A stretch of 64,000 nucleotides of DNA from Oenococcus sp. UCMA 16435 (GTDB taxonomy: Bacteria; Bacillota; Bacilli; Lactobacillales; Lactobacillaceae): the NCBI GenBank assembly GCA_004010835.2, contig CP030868.2, positions 1,426,001-1,490,000 of the forward strand, written 5' to 3'. The translations under genes were made by a program, and so were the position numbers. Under the pieces are notes generated by a model. The model was given only the letters and a program-made list of their open reading frames with translations, was not told the origin of the DNA and did not search any database. This document shows positions 1 to 8,173 of the stretch, piece by piece. Each line of letters opens with the position of its first letter. Within the stretch, counting starts at the first letter, position 1.

Positions 1-1
1 G

Positions 2-25
2 CGTGAAGAAGAAGGCGAAAATTAA
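2..25 (+). CDS. 3' end of upstream gene, probably addB/rexB (partial)
   Basis: An open frame runs in from the left edge and ends REEEGEN-stop. Its TAA shares one base with the ATG of addA (TAATG), which implies translational coupling. The partner subunit gene addB/rexB normally precedes addA in lactic acid bacteria, so this is most likely its end; only seven residues are visible, so identity is inferred from position. Confidence 0.5.
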   Translation, partial: REEEGEN

Positions 26-3000
26 TGAATTTTTCTAAAAATCAGCAGGCCGTTATCTCACATATTCCTGATCATAATTTGTTGGTAGCCGCCTCAGCCG
101 GTTCCGGCAAAACAACTGTATTGATTGAACATGTTTATCAGCAGTTGGTCTCTGGAAAAAATATAGATCGTTTTTTAATTTCAACTTTTACCGATGCAGC
201 AGCTTTGGAAATGAAGAATCGTTTGGAAAAACGGATTCGAACCGGTATTGCTGAAGAAGACGGTCGACTAAAAAAACATTTGCAAGAACAACTGCTGCTG
301 CTGAATTCAGCTGCAATTGGTACTTTGGATTCTTTTTCTTTAAGGATTATTGAACGTTATTACTCGGTAATCGGGCTTGATCCGCGATATCGTATGTTGG
401 CCGACCAAACCGAAAAAAATCTTCTCGTCAAGGATGTTTTGGATGATACCTTTGATGAGGTATATCATGATGAAAATTTTCTAAGGCTCTTGAACAATTT
501 TTCTTCCGCCAGTCATGATCAGGATTTGAAAAATTTGGTCATCAAACTGAATACGATGGCTGAAACGCGTGCCGATCCCGATCTTTGGCTTGATTCGATT
601 GCTGAAAATTATCGTTTGAACGCTGGCCTTACAGAAGGATCTTTTTGGCAGCAATTATTGGAACCGCAAATCATCAATCGTACTTCGGCGGCTCTTTATG
701 AGTTGCTTTCTGCTAAAAAAGGAGTTGAAAATCTCGAAGATTATCATAGTTATATAGCTTATTTAACTGATACGATTAGTTTGGTTCAGGGTTTTATCGA
801 AGTTTGTTCTCAAAAAAATTGGCAGCAAATGAGCGATTATTTTGTTAATAATTCTTGGCCAAGATCCGCCCGCAAATCTGGAAAAAACGAGGAAGAAGCC
901 AATTATTTTAGTAATTGGATCAAGCCTTGGATCGATGAAGCCAAGGATTCCTATCGTTCGATTGAAAGTGATTTTTTATTTTTAAACGAATCCCAGTGGC
1001 TTGATGTTAGTAAACAATCTTTAGGAATCGTTGAAGAGTTGATTCGATTAACAAAGGTTTTTCGAAAAAAATTTGCTTTTAAAAAAAGAGAATTATCATT
1101 GCTTGATTTTTCCGACGGCGAACAGTTTGCTTATCAAATTCTTCAAAAACAATCGGTTCGTAAAGAGATTCAATCGCTTTTTGATGAAGTGCTTGTTGAC
1201 GAGTATCAGGATATTAACGATCTCCAAGAAAATATTCTCACGGACGTTTCCAATGGATCGAATTTCTTTATGGTTGGTGATTTAAAACAAAGTATCTACG
1301 GTTTTCGACAGGCAGATCCGGATAATTTTTCAAATAAATATATTGAATACAAAAAAAGAAATGGTGGCGAATTGATAGAACTGTCTGAAAATTATCGTTC
1401 CCAACATAACGTTGCTGATTTTACGAATACTGTTTTTCGTAAATTGATGGATCGTAGACTTGGTGGAATCGATTATCGGGGAGATGTTGAATTAAAAGCA
1501 GCTAATCGAGATTACCCGAAGAATTTGAAGAGTGTCGCTGATATCTCGATTTTTGATATTGACAAGGAAAACAGCGATGACGAAGATTTCAATACTCGTG
1601 AAGCGGAAATTAAAATTATTGCTGCAAAAATTCAGAAACTGGTTGGACAGGCTGAAATTTATGATCGCCAAAGCGGAAAAATGCGGCCGGTTGTTTATCG
1701 AGATATTACTATTCTTGAACGTTCCCACAGTTGGGAAAATGATATCCAGACAATTTTCCAAAAATATCATATTCCAATTAATGTTGCGGCTGGTAATTTT
1801 TTGCAGGAGTTTGAAGTATCAATTGTTTTGAGTTTTTTAAAGATTATCGATAATCCTCACCAAGATATTCCTTTAGTAGCTGTTTTGCGATCTCCGATTT
1901 ACGGGTTGGATGAGAACCAATTGGCAGAGATCAGAATCGTCGACATGAAACATGACTATTTTTCGGCCGTTCAAGCTTATGTCAAAACAGGCCAGGATTC
2001 GGATTTGCAAAAAAAATTAGCAGATTTTTTGATTCAATTATCGAACTACCGAAAACTAGCTGCTGACAATCAAATCGTTGATTTAATTTGGCAAATTTAT
2101 AATGATACCAACTGGCCGGAATATGTTGCTGGAATGGTCGGCGGCAGCCAAAGACAGGCTAATTTACATGCTCTATACCAATATGCTCAGCAGCTTTCCG
2201 ATAATCATTTTGTTGGTTTATTTTCTTTTATCCGCTATGTTGAACAGTTGATGGACTCGGTGGAGGATTTTGCCCAGGCTCCAGTTGATATGGGCCAGGA
2301 AGCTGTATCGGTAATGACGATTCATGCGGCAAAAGGACTGGAGTTTCCGATTGTTTTTCTTTTAAATTTGGATAAGCAAATTGATAATCGTGATTCCAAT
2401 GGTTCAATGGTTGTTGACTTTGATAATGGTATTGGAATTGATTTTATTCACCCGGTTTCCCAGGTAAAAATCCCGACAATTCAAAAAATTGCCGTTGCCG
2501 AGAAAATTAAAGAAAAAAATTGGGCTGAAGAAATGAGGCTCTTATACGTTGCTTTGACAAGATCTGAACAGAGATTGTATTTAGTTGGTTCAAGTAAAAA
2601 AATGAGCGCTTTAATTCATAATTGGGGAACACCTGTTTCGACTGGAAAAAACGTAATTGCTTTTCAAGATCGAATGCGGGCGAAAAGTTACCAAAGCTGG
2701 ATTGGCATGTCTTTAGCAAACAGTGGCTATATTCAACTGGAGAAAGTTGAAGGAGAATATTCTAAAAAAGATCTTACTTTTAAAATTAAAGCTTACAATG
2801 CGCAGACGATTCCGGAAATTATTGGAAATAAAACAGTAGTCGGGCAAGGAGAACAAAAGGAGACCAGAATTGATCTTTTTCAAAGCAAAAAAATTCTTGA
2901 TTATAAGTATCCTTATAAACTTGAAAGCGAGTTGCCGGCTTATCATAACGTTAGTGAATTGAAACGTATTTTTGAAGATCCCGATGCACTATTGATGCCG

Positions 3001-3585
3001 GAAATGGATTCGAATCGTCAGCCGGAAATTACCGATCTTCCTCAACCGGCGTTTATCAACAAAGGCAATCAAGAGCAGGCTAGTTCTACTGATAAAGGAA
3101 CTGCCACACATTTGATTTTGGAAAAAATAGACTGGAAAAAGAAAATTGATAAAAAATATCTTCAACAGTTACTAAAAGAGAATGTTTCCGATCAAAAAAT
3201 TCGGCAATCGATTGAACTTGATCAGATTATCTGGTTTGTCAATTCTGAGTTTGGCGAAGAAATAAAAAGACGTGAATCTACTTTAAAGCGTGAACAAACC
3301 TTTGCAATGCTGATTTCGGCAAAACAGATTTATCGACAAGCCAAAACAACTGACCCGGTTTTGGTTCACGGAATTATTGATGGCTATTTTATCAATCGTG
3401 ATCTGATTACTTTGTTTGACTATAAAACAGACCGTTTAAGCAAGGATTATGTTTCCAAATTAAAGGAGCGCTACTCTGGTCAACTTAATCTATACGCTGC
3501 GGCCTTATCCAGTATCTATCCGAATTTAAAAGTCGCAAGAAAAGTAATTGTCGGTTTGCAGGGCAAAAGCTTGATATATTTATAA
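25..3585 (+). CDS. addA: ATP-dependent helicase/nuclease subunit AddA (RexA)
   Basis: Large subunit of the AddAB (RexAB) double-strand-break resection enzyme, the Gram-positive counterpart of RecBCD; it unwinds DNA ends and feeds RecA. Seen: UvrD-type Walker A (ASAGSGKTT) at residues 23-31, Walker B VLVDEYQD near 389-396, helicase motif MTIHAAKGLEFPIV near 763, and a C-terminal RecB-type nuclease signature GIIDGYF...DYKTDR near 1116-1137. At 1186 residues it is of normal AddA length. The start overlaps the stop of the preceding gene by one base, so it is probably co-translated with addB. The following gene lies 74 bases away with its own -10 box. Nothing looks degraded. Confidence 0.95.
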   Translation: MNFSKNQQAVISHIPDHNLLVAASAGSGKTTVLIEHVYQQLVSGKNIDRFLISTFTDAAALEMKNRLEKRIRTGIAEEDGRLKKHLQEQLLLLNSAAIGTLDSFSLRIIERYYSVIGLDPRYRMLADQTEKNLLVKDVLDDTFDEVYHDENFLRLLNNFSSASHDQDLKNLVIKLNTMAETRADPDLWLDSIAENYRLNAGLTEGSFWQQLLEPQIINRTSAALYELLSAKKGVENLEDYHSYIAYLTDTISLVQGFIEVCSQKNWQQMSDYFVNNSWPRSARKSGKNEEEANYFSNWIKPWIDEAKDSYRSIESDFLFLNESQWLDVSKQSLGIVEELIRLTKVFRKKFAFKKRELSLLDFSDGEQFAYQILQKQSVRKEIQSLFDEVLVDEYQDINDLQENILTDVSNGSNFFMVGDLKQSIYGFRQADPDNFSNKYIEYKKRNGGELIELSENYRSQHNVADFTNTVFRKLMDRRLGGIDYRGDVELKAANRDYPKNLKSVADISIFDIDKENSDDEDFNTREAEIKIIAAKIQKLVGQAEIYDRQSGKMRPVVYRDITILERSHSWENDIQTIFQKYHIPINVAAGNFLQEFEVSIVLSFLKIIDNPHQDIPLVAVLRSPIYGLDENQLAEIRIVDMKHDYFSAVQAYVKTGQDSDLQKKLADFLIQLSNYRKLAADNQIVDLIWQIYNDTNWPEYVAGMVGGSQRQANLHALYQYAQQLSDNHFVGLFSFIRYVEQLMDSVEDFAQAPVDMGQEAVSVMTIHAAKGLEFPIVFLLNLDKQIDNRDSNGSMVVDFDNGIGIDFIHPVSQVKIPTIQKIAVAEKIKEKNWAEEMRLLYVALTRSEQRLYLVGSSKKMSALIHNWGTPVSTGKNVIAFQDRMRAKSYQSWIGMSLANSGYIQLEKVEGEYSKKDLTFKIKAYNAQTIPEIIGNKTVVGQGEQKETRIDLFQSKKILDYKYPYKLESELPAYHNVSELKRIFEDPDALLMPEMDSNRQPEITDLPQPAFINKGNQEQASSTDKGTATHLILEKIDWKKKIDKKYLQQLLKENVSDQKIRQSIELDQIIWFVNSEFGEEIKRRESTLKREQTFAMLISAKQIYRQAKTTDPVLVHGIIDGYFINRDLITLFDYKTDRLSKDYVSKLKERYSGQLNLYAAALSSIYPNLKVARKVIVGLQGKSLIYL

Positions 3586-3647
3586 AAATAAATGAAGTAA
3601 ATACTTTTTTGTTTTGGAAATATAAGGCAAAGATTATTGAATATCGT

Positions 3648-3653
3648 TAATAT
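3648..3653 (+). promoter_or_regulatory. -10 box of leaderless gpmA
   Basis: TAATAT followed by exactly six bases and the ATG at 3660, with no Shine-Dalgarno; places the predicted transcript start on the A of the start codon. No clear -35 is visible. Confidence 0.5.
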
Positions 3654-3659
3654 TTATGT

Positions 3660-4328
3660 ATGAGTAAACTTGTATTAATCCGCCATGGAGAATCTACTGC
3701 TAATCGTGATAACATTTTTACCGGCTGGACCGATGTTCCGTTAACCGAAAAAGGAATTGCTCAAGCACATGTAGCTGGAAAACAATTAGCACATGCTGGA
3801 ATTGATTTCAATATTGTTTATACTTCAATGCTTCAAAGAGCGATTGTTACCAGCTATATTATTTTGGATGAAATTGATCAGGCTTGGCTTCCTATAATTA
3901 AGTCCTGGCGTTTAAATGAACGACATTATGGTGCTTTACGCGGTCTTAATAAGGCTCAAACTGCAAAAAAATACGGAGATTTTCAAGTGAGGGAGTGGCG
4001 CCGCAGCTATACAACTGTGCCTCCGCTTTTGGACCACGAGGAATCCTCCGAGCGTTATTTAAAACTCGGTATTAAGGAACCTCTTGGCGAGTCGGCTGAA
4101 ATGTCTTGGAAACGCGTTCAATCTTTTTGGGAGGATCAAATTGCCAAACAACTTCGACAGGAGAAAAATGTTCTGCTTGTTGCCCATGGTTCTTCAATTC
4201 GAGTCCTGTTAAAATTTTTGGATCAAATTTCCGATGATAATTTTATGAAAGTCGAAGTAGGCAACGGCGAACCAATTATTTATAATTTTGATCAGCAGCT
4301 AAAAGTTATTTCAAAAACCAACCTTTAG
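3660..4328 (+). CDS. gpmA: 2,3-bisphosphoglycerate-dependent phosphoglycerate mutase
   Basis: Histidine phosphatase-fold enzyme that interconverts 3- and 2-phosphoglycerate in glycolysis. Seen: LIRHGES at residues 6-12 with the phosphorylated His9, NIFTGWTDVPLT just after it, the ERHYGALRGLNK substrate loop, and the second catalytic His176 in VAHGSS. At 222 residues it is slightly shorter than the usual 228-250 but has all the core motifs, including the loop that separates true mutases from general phosphatases. It is monocistronic. There is no ribosome binding site; the TAATAT box ends six bases before the ATG, suggesting a leaderless mRNA. Confidence 0.9.
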   Translation: MSKLVLIRHGESTANRDNIFTGWTDVPLTEKGIAQAHVAGKQLAHAGIDFNIVYTSMLQRAIVTSYIILDEIDQAWLPIIKSWRLNERHYGALRGLNKAQTAKKYGDFQVREWRRSYTTVPPLLDHEESSERYLKLGIKEPLGESAEMSWKRVQSFWEDQIAKQLRQEKNVLLVAHGSSIRVLLKFLDQISDDNFMKVEVGNGEPIIYNFDQQLKVISKTNL

Positions 4329-4513
4329 TATCGCTGTTTGCAAAAAAGTTATCGAAAAACTGATAATTTGATATAAACCAAAAATATTGAGTTTAAATAT
4401 ATAAAACTAGGAAGCATCGATTTAATCGTTATTTTTCGATTAATCAAAATGTCTATGTTTTAGTATATTTTCATGCAATACTAGGCAGTATAGAATTAAT
4501 TGAGGAGGAAATT

Positions 4514-4792
4514 ATGGACGATCAAACACTGATGAACAAGGCACTATTATCAACGGCAAGACATTTTGATTATAAAAATCTTAATTTGCCGGTTTGGATT
4601 TCAGCGATCAATGGTGAATTTATCTCGGCTGCCGAATCTTACGATGCTGACGTAACCGATATTCAGCTTTATTTTAGTGGTACAAAAAATGGCGACGTTT
4701 ATCATGCCTCTGGAACCTTTGAGTTTGCCGGTGGCACTCAAACCGATGAAAACGATATCCAGCTGGATGCAGATACGGATTACGAGGTTTAA
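4514..4792 (+). CDS. small conserved-type hypothetical protein (92 aa)
   Basis: I do not recognise this family. It is an acidic soluble protein (many Asp/Glu, none of the features of a membrane or secreted protein) with a C-terminal half that looks beta-rich (QLYFSGTKNGDVYHASGTFEF). A strong ribosome binding site GAGGAGG lies at 4502-4508, six bases before the ATG, and a possible -10 TAGAAT is at 4491-4496, so it is a real gene. The tag gene starts four bases after its stop and is probably co-transcribed and coupled. The 185-base upstream region is AT-rich with an imperfect hairpin around 4418-4447. Confidence 0.8.
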   Translation: MDDQTLMNKALLSTARHFDYKNLNLPVWISAINGEFISAAESYDADVTDIQLYFSGTKNGDVYHASGTFEFAGGTQTDENDIQLDADTDYEV

Positions 4793-4796
4793 TTTT

Positions 4797-5402
4797 ATGC
4801 AGAATCAGCAGCTTGATTTTCCATTAAATGATCAAAAAAAGCGCTGTGGTTGGGTCTCTGAAATAAATAAACCATCACTGGAGATGATTTTATATCATGA
4901 TCAGGAGTGGGGACAACCCAGCCATGATGATCGTTATTTATTTGAATTACTTTGTTTAGAAACTTATCAAGCCGGGTTGAGCTGGGCAATTGTTTTAAAA
5001 AAGCGTGATGCTTTTCGTCAGGCTTTTTTTAATTTCGAAATCAAGAGAGTTGCTGAAATCACTTCGATTGAAAATCTTTTATTAAATAAAGATATTATTA
5101 GAAACCGGTTGAAGTTATCAGCCACTATCAATAACGCTAAAATTTTTTTGAAAATTGAAAGTGAATATGGTTCTTTTGCAAATTATCTTTGGCATTTTAC
5201 GAATGGAAAAACTATTGATAATCACATTGTTAACTACACAAATATTCCGTCTCAAAACGAATTATCACTTGCTATTTCTAGACAAATGAAAAAGGGCGGT
5301 TTCAAATTTACCGGCCCAGTAACAATTTATTCTTATTTACAGGCTGTTGGCATTATCAATGATCATCAGGTTGATTGCCAATTTAACCCTGATAATAATT
5401 AG
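4797..5402 (+). CDS. tag: DNA-3-methyladenine glycosylase I
   Basis: Base-excision repair glycosylase that removes 3-methyladenine from alkylated DNA. Seen: RCGWV near the N-terminus, YHDQEWG, LFELLCLETYQAGLSW (helix-hairpin-helix region), and a C-terminal NDHQVDC. The Cys, His, His and Cys of the Tag zinc site are all present. The frame is open further upstream, but that would overlap the preceding gene; the ATG at 4797 gives a normal 201-residue Tag and has GAGG about nine bases upstream, inside the end of the previous gene. It runs convergently towards the AI-2E-family gene with only nine bases between stops and no visible terminator. Confidence 0.92.
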   Translation: MQNQQLDFPLNDQKKRCGWVSEINKPSLEMILYHDQEWGQPSHDDRYLFELLCLETYQAGLSWAIVLKKRDAFRQAFFNFEIKRVAEITSIENLLLNKDIIRNRLKLSATINNAKIFLKIESEYGSFANYLWHFTNGKTIDNHIVNYTNIPSQNELSLAISRQMKKGGFKFTGPVTIYSYLQAVGIINDHQVDCQFNPDNN

Positions 5403-5411
5403 CAATTATTT

Positions 5412-6458
5412 TTATTGATCGCTTCCGGTAGTTTTAGGTATTTTCTTCTTCTTTTCCGAACTATGCACGCCTAAAATATCCAAAAAGAAAGAAACAATCG
5501 GCAAACCAACAATTAGTCCCCAACCTCCGAGTAGCTCACTCATAATAATCAATGTAATAAAAGCAACAAAGACCGGTAGATCGGTTCGGCCAGCCATTAG
5601 GCGAGGATGAAGGAAATAGGATTCAAAGAGATGAATTACAACGACTAAGGCAATTACTTCGACTACCCGGACCAAGCCTCCGCTGGCAAAGGCAATCAGG
5701 CTTAGTGGTATCACCGAAATTAAAACTCCGGCAACCGGTACCAGGCCGAAAATAAAAACAATAATGATTAGTAGGAGCAGGCTTGGCATTTTTAAAAGTG
5801 ATAGGCCGATTGCCATTAAGACTGTATTGATGGAACAAATCAATAATTGGGTTTCAATTATTTTGCCAAGAATTAGCACGAATTTACGGGCTAAATAATA
5901 AATATTTTTAAAAAATTCCTGATAAGGCGACTTAAGGAATTCGTGACCGAATTTTAAGAGCCTATTGTGGCTGGTACTATAAACGAAACTCAAGAAAATC
6001 GCCAGCACGACATGTGTAAAACCGGTGCCGACATGGCCGGCTTCACGAAAACCGGTGATCAAAACATTTTTGCTGTTAGAAACAATTTCGCTGCTGTGGA
6101 TGGCTTGATTAATTAATTTATCAATGTTTTTATTCAAATAAGGATGATCGATAATTGCCTTGGATATCATCTTTGGAATAACTTTTAGCTGTTCTACTAA
6201 AAGCGGCGCTGCATAGGTAATTGCACTGATAAAGAGGCCTAATGTAAGGATATACACAATAATCACTGCTAACAGATAAGGAACTTTAAGCCGTCTTTTT
6301 AAAAATAAACTCGACTTAATCGCCAAATAGGAAAAAATTGTCGTTAATAAGATCACACCAATAAAGTTTCGTAAGGTGTATATTACGATGATTAAAAAAA
6401 TCAGTGTTAAATAAAGTTTGGTATCTTTGCGTTTTAAAAAATTTCCGATATAATTCAT
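5412..6458 (-). CDS. AI-2E family transporter (PerM/YdiK-type membrane protein)
   Basis: A 348-residue integral membrane protein of the AI-2E exporter superfamily (PF01594). Seen: an N-terminal pair of hydrophobic segments (residues about 17-55), a third around 62-82, a hydrophilic stretch with amphipathic helices, then a cluster of membrane segments from about 205 to 330 including LLLIIIVFIFGLVPVAGVLIS, the PxxG-containing region typical of the family, and GGWGLIVGLP. Members export autoinducer-2 or other small solutes or couple to ion gradients; the substrate cannot be told from sequence. The start has AGG eight bases upstream. It is a single gene and convergent with tag. Confidence 0.85.
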   Translation of the reverse strand: MNYIGNFLKRKDTKLYLTLIFLIIVIYTLRNFIGVILLTTIFSYLAIKSSLFLKRRLKVPYLLAVIIVYILTLGLFISAITYAAPLLVEQLKVIPKMISKAIIDHPYLNKNIDKLINQAIHSSEIVSNSKNVLITGFREAGHVGTGFTHVVLAIFLSFVYSTSHNRLLKFGHEFLKSPYQEFFKNIYYLARKFVLILGKIIETQLLICSINTVLMAIGLSLLKMPSLLLLIIIVFIFGLVPVAGVLISVIPLSLIAFASGGLVRVVEVIALVVVIHLFESYFLHPRLMAGRTDLPVFVAFITLIIMSELLGGWGLIVGLPIVSFFLDILGVHSSEKKKKIPKTTGSDQ

Positions 6459-6552
6459 TGATTAACCTAGCTTTCATAATACATAATATATGGTTGTTTT
6501 GTATATTTTATTTTATCAACGTTCGTCAAATAATACTTAACAAAAAAAACAA

Positions 6553-6846
6553 TTAATTTTCTTTGTATTCATATTTTTGATAATTTGGATTCTTTAAAAA
6601 GGCTTCTTTAGAAAATGAACAAACTGTTTTTAGCAACTGACCGTTTTTTATTGCATCGTCAACGGCTTTTTTTAGTAATTTTCCAGCAATTCCACGACCT
6701 CTAAAAAGCGGATCAACTCTGATTTGATTAATGCTGACAATTTTCCCTTCCTTAATTTTTGAGTATAAAAGTTCGCCAATCACTTTTCCTTCGCTGTTTT
6801 CAACACAATAGCGATCTTTTTTCAACTTAAAATGATATTCCTTCAT
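6553..6846 (-). CDS. GNAT family N-acetyltransferase (97 aa)
   Basis: Minimal Gcn5-related acetyltransferase. The acetyl-CoA binding motif A is clear: INQIRVDPLFRGRGIAGKLL near residues 38-59 (pattern RxxGxG/A). A length of 97 residues is short but usual for the YidJ/YjdJ-like single-domain group. The substrate is unknown. The initiating ATG has no ribosome binding site; a TAAAAT box ends exactly six bases before it, so the mRNA is probably leaderless. Its -10 overlaps the -35 of the divergent gene at 6950. Confidence 0.85.
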   Translation of the reverse strand: MKEYHFKLKKDRYCVENSEGKVIGELLYSKIKEGKIVSINQIRVDPLFRGRGIAGKLLKKAVDDAIKNGQLLKTVCSFSKEAFLKNPNYQKYEYKEN

Positions 6847-6852
6847 ACTTTA

Positions 6853-6858
6853 ATTTTA
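6853..6858 (-). promoter_or_regulatory. -10 box of the leaderless GNAT gene
   Basis: TAAAAT read on the minus strand, six bases before the ATG (6844-6846). It overlaps the TTTACA -35 of the opposite-strand promoter. Confidence 0.5.
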
Positions 6859-6882
6859 CAAAGTCCAATAGCTTTTTATAAT
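6855..6882 (+). promoter_or_regulatory. sigma-A promoter for the 63-aa gene
   Basis: TTTACA at 6855-6860, 16-base spacer, perfect TATAAT at 6877-6882. Predicted start near 6889, giving a leader of about 60 bases that ends in an AAGGAGA ribosome binding site. Confidence 0.65.
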
Positions 6883-6949
6883 GGAACTGTAAGAGGATTA
6901 ACCATTTCTATAAGAATCCTTAATCAAAAATAATCTAATAAGGAGAAGC

Positions 6950-7141
6950 ATGGACCGCGAAAAATTTAGAAAGCAGGATCATTATACAGCCGAGGAGTGG
7001 CGCGATATTCATTCTGGAACCGCTAAACAAATGGACTATCTTAATCAACATATTGAAAGCATGGAACACGCCTATGAAAGACATATGGCTTCTGGCGAAC
7101 ATATGCTTGATGAATACACTACCGCTGCTGATAAAAAATAG
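6950..7141 (+). CDS. small hydrophilic hypothetical protein (63 aa)
   Basis: Unrecognised. Highly charged, with many His, Met and Glu residues and likely all-helical (EEWRDIHSGTAKQMDYLNQHIESM). A ribosome binding site AAGGAGA lies eight to nine bases before the ATG and a consensus promoter lies upstream, so it is genuinely expressed. It is followed at once by a hairpin with a T-run. The single-gene unit with a strong promoter and a conventional leader contrasts with the leaderless genes on both sides. A stress-related small protein is possible but there is no direct support. Confidence 0.75.
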   Translation: MDREKFRKQDHYTAEEWRDIHSGTAKQMDYLNQHIESMEHAYERHMASGEHMLDEYTTAADKK

Positions 7142-7142
7142 T

Positions 7143-7170
7143 AAAGTCGATTTTTTTCGGCTTTTCTTTT
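7143..7170 (+). terminator. rho-independent terminator after the 63-aa gene
   Basis: Stem AAAGTCGA / TCGGCTTT (one G-U pair) followed by a T-rich tract. Confidence 0.6.
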
Positions 7171-7199
7171 ATCTTTTTTTATTGGAATTTTCATATTCG

Positions 7200-7205
7200 T
7201 ATAAT
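7200..7205 (+). promoter_or_regulatory. -10 box of leaderless dut
   Basis: Perfect TATAAT ending seven bases before the ATG at 7213. The alternative ATG at 7204 lies inside this box, which argues that 7213 is the real start. Confidence 0.55.
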
Positions 7206-7212
7206 GGTATGT

Positions 7213-7668
7213 ATGACTAAAGATCGAGGTTTTGAAATTGTAACAAGATTTAAAAATACTGGTATTCAATTGCCCAGCCGAGAAACTGCGCATGCTGCCG
7301 GCTATGATTTAAGGGCAGCTGAAGATATGGAAATACCGGGGGATGGTACGATTAAGCTGGTTTCGACCGGTCTCAAGGCTTATATGCCGCATGATAATGT
7401 TTTATTTTTGATTAATCGTTCGTCGGGACCTTATAAGCGCGGGCTGGTTCTGCCAAATTCAGTCGGTGTGATTGATGCCGATTATTACAATAATGAAAAA
7501 AATGAAGGCGAGATTTTTGTTCAGATACAGTCGATATCCGGTAAAACCGTCGATGTCAAGAAAGGAGACCGGATTGTCCAAGCGATTTTTGTTCCTTTTC
7601 TACTTGCCGATAATGATCGTGCTGGAGGCCTTCGAGTTGGTGGCTTTGGCTCCACGGGGGACAATTAA
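7213..7668 (+). CDS. dut: deoxyuridine 5'-triphosphate nucleotidohydrolase (dUTPase)
   Basis: Hydrolyses dUTP to dUMP and pyrophosphate, keeping uracil out of DNA and feeding dTMP synthesis. Seen: motif 1 GYDLRAAED, motif 2 RSSGPYKRGL, motif 3 GVIDADYYNNE, GDRIVQAIF (motif 4), and the C-terminal motif 5 GGLRVGGFGSTG, so all five trimeric dUTPase motifs are present. I place the start at 7213 (MTKDRGF) rather than 7204 because a TATAAT box occupies 7200-7205. Its stop overlaps the ATG of the nudix gene (TTAATG), so the two are coupled: two nucleotide-pool sanitising enzymes in one unit. Confidence 0.92.
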   Translation: MTKDRGFEIVTRFKNTGIQLPSRETAHAAGYDLRAAEDMEIPGDGTIKLVSTGLKAYMPHDNVLFLINRSSGPYKRGLVLPNSVGVIDADYYNNEKNEGEIFVQIQSISGKTVDVKKGDRIVQAIFVPFLLADNDRAGGLRVGGFGSTGDN

Positions 7669-8138
7669 TGTCTGACGAAGCAAACGATATTGTTTTTCGA
7701 AGTGAGTTACACGATTTTAAGGTTCGGGTAACCGGAGTTTTATTTAATAAAGAAAATCGGGTGGCACTTAACCCTGATAAGAATGATTCAGAAAATCCTT
7801 ATGTCACTTTACCGGGTGGAAAACTAAAATTCGGAGAAACAAGCGAGCAGGCAATTATTCGTGAATTTGCTGAAGAAATGGGCTTAAAAGTTAAAACGAT
7901 CCGTTTATTGGCTGTCACAGAAAATTTATATACTTATCAGCAGAAACATAATAATGAGATTAATTTTACCTGGTTGGTTAAAAGGGCCGACCAAGAGAGC
8001 GTTTTTGCAAAAGATATGAATGAACAAACTGTTATTTGGCGCGATCCCCGGCAATTAGAAGATTTTTTGCCGAAAAATTTGGGAGCGATAATAACGAGTT
8101 TGCCAAAGACGCCGGTTCATCTTGTCAGTCACAACTAA
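7668..8138 (+). CDS. NUDIX hydrolase
   Basis: NUDIX-fold pyrophosphohydrolase of 156 residues. The NUDIX box is complete: GGKLKFGETSEQAIIREFAE followed by EMG, near residues 45-67, matching GX5EX7REUXEEXGU. Substrate range (oxidised nucleotides, nucleotide sugars, dinucleoside polyphosphates) cannot be inferred; overlap of its start with the dut stop suggests a role in nucleotide-pool cleaning. It probably shares the dut promoter. Confidence 0.85.
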   Translation: MSDEANDIVFRSELHDFKVRVTGVLFNKENRVALNPDKNDSENPYVTLPGGKLKFGETSEQAIIREFAEEMGLKVKTIRLLAVTENLYTYQQKHNNEINFTWLVKRADQESVFAKDMNEQTVIWRDPRQLEDFLPKNLGAIITSLPKTPVHLVSHN

Positions 8139-8173
8139 AATAGCAGTCCAAACAGTTTAATATATAGGAAAAA

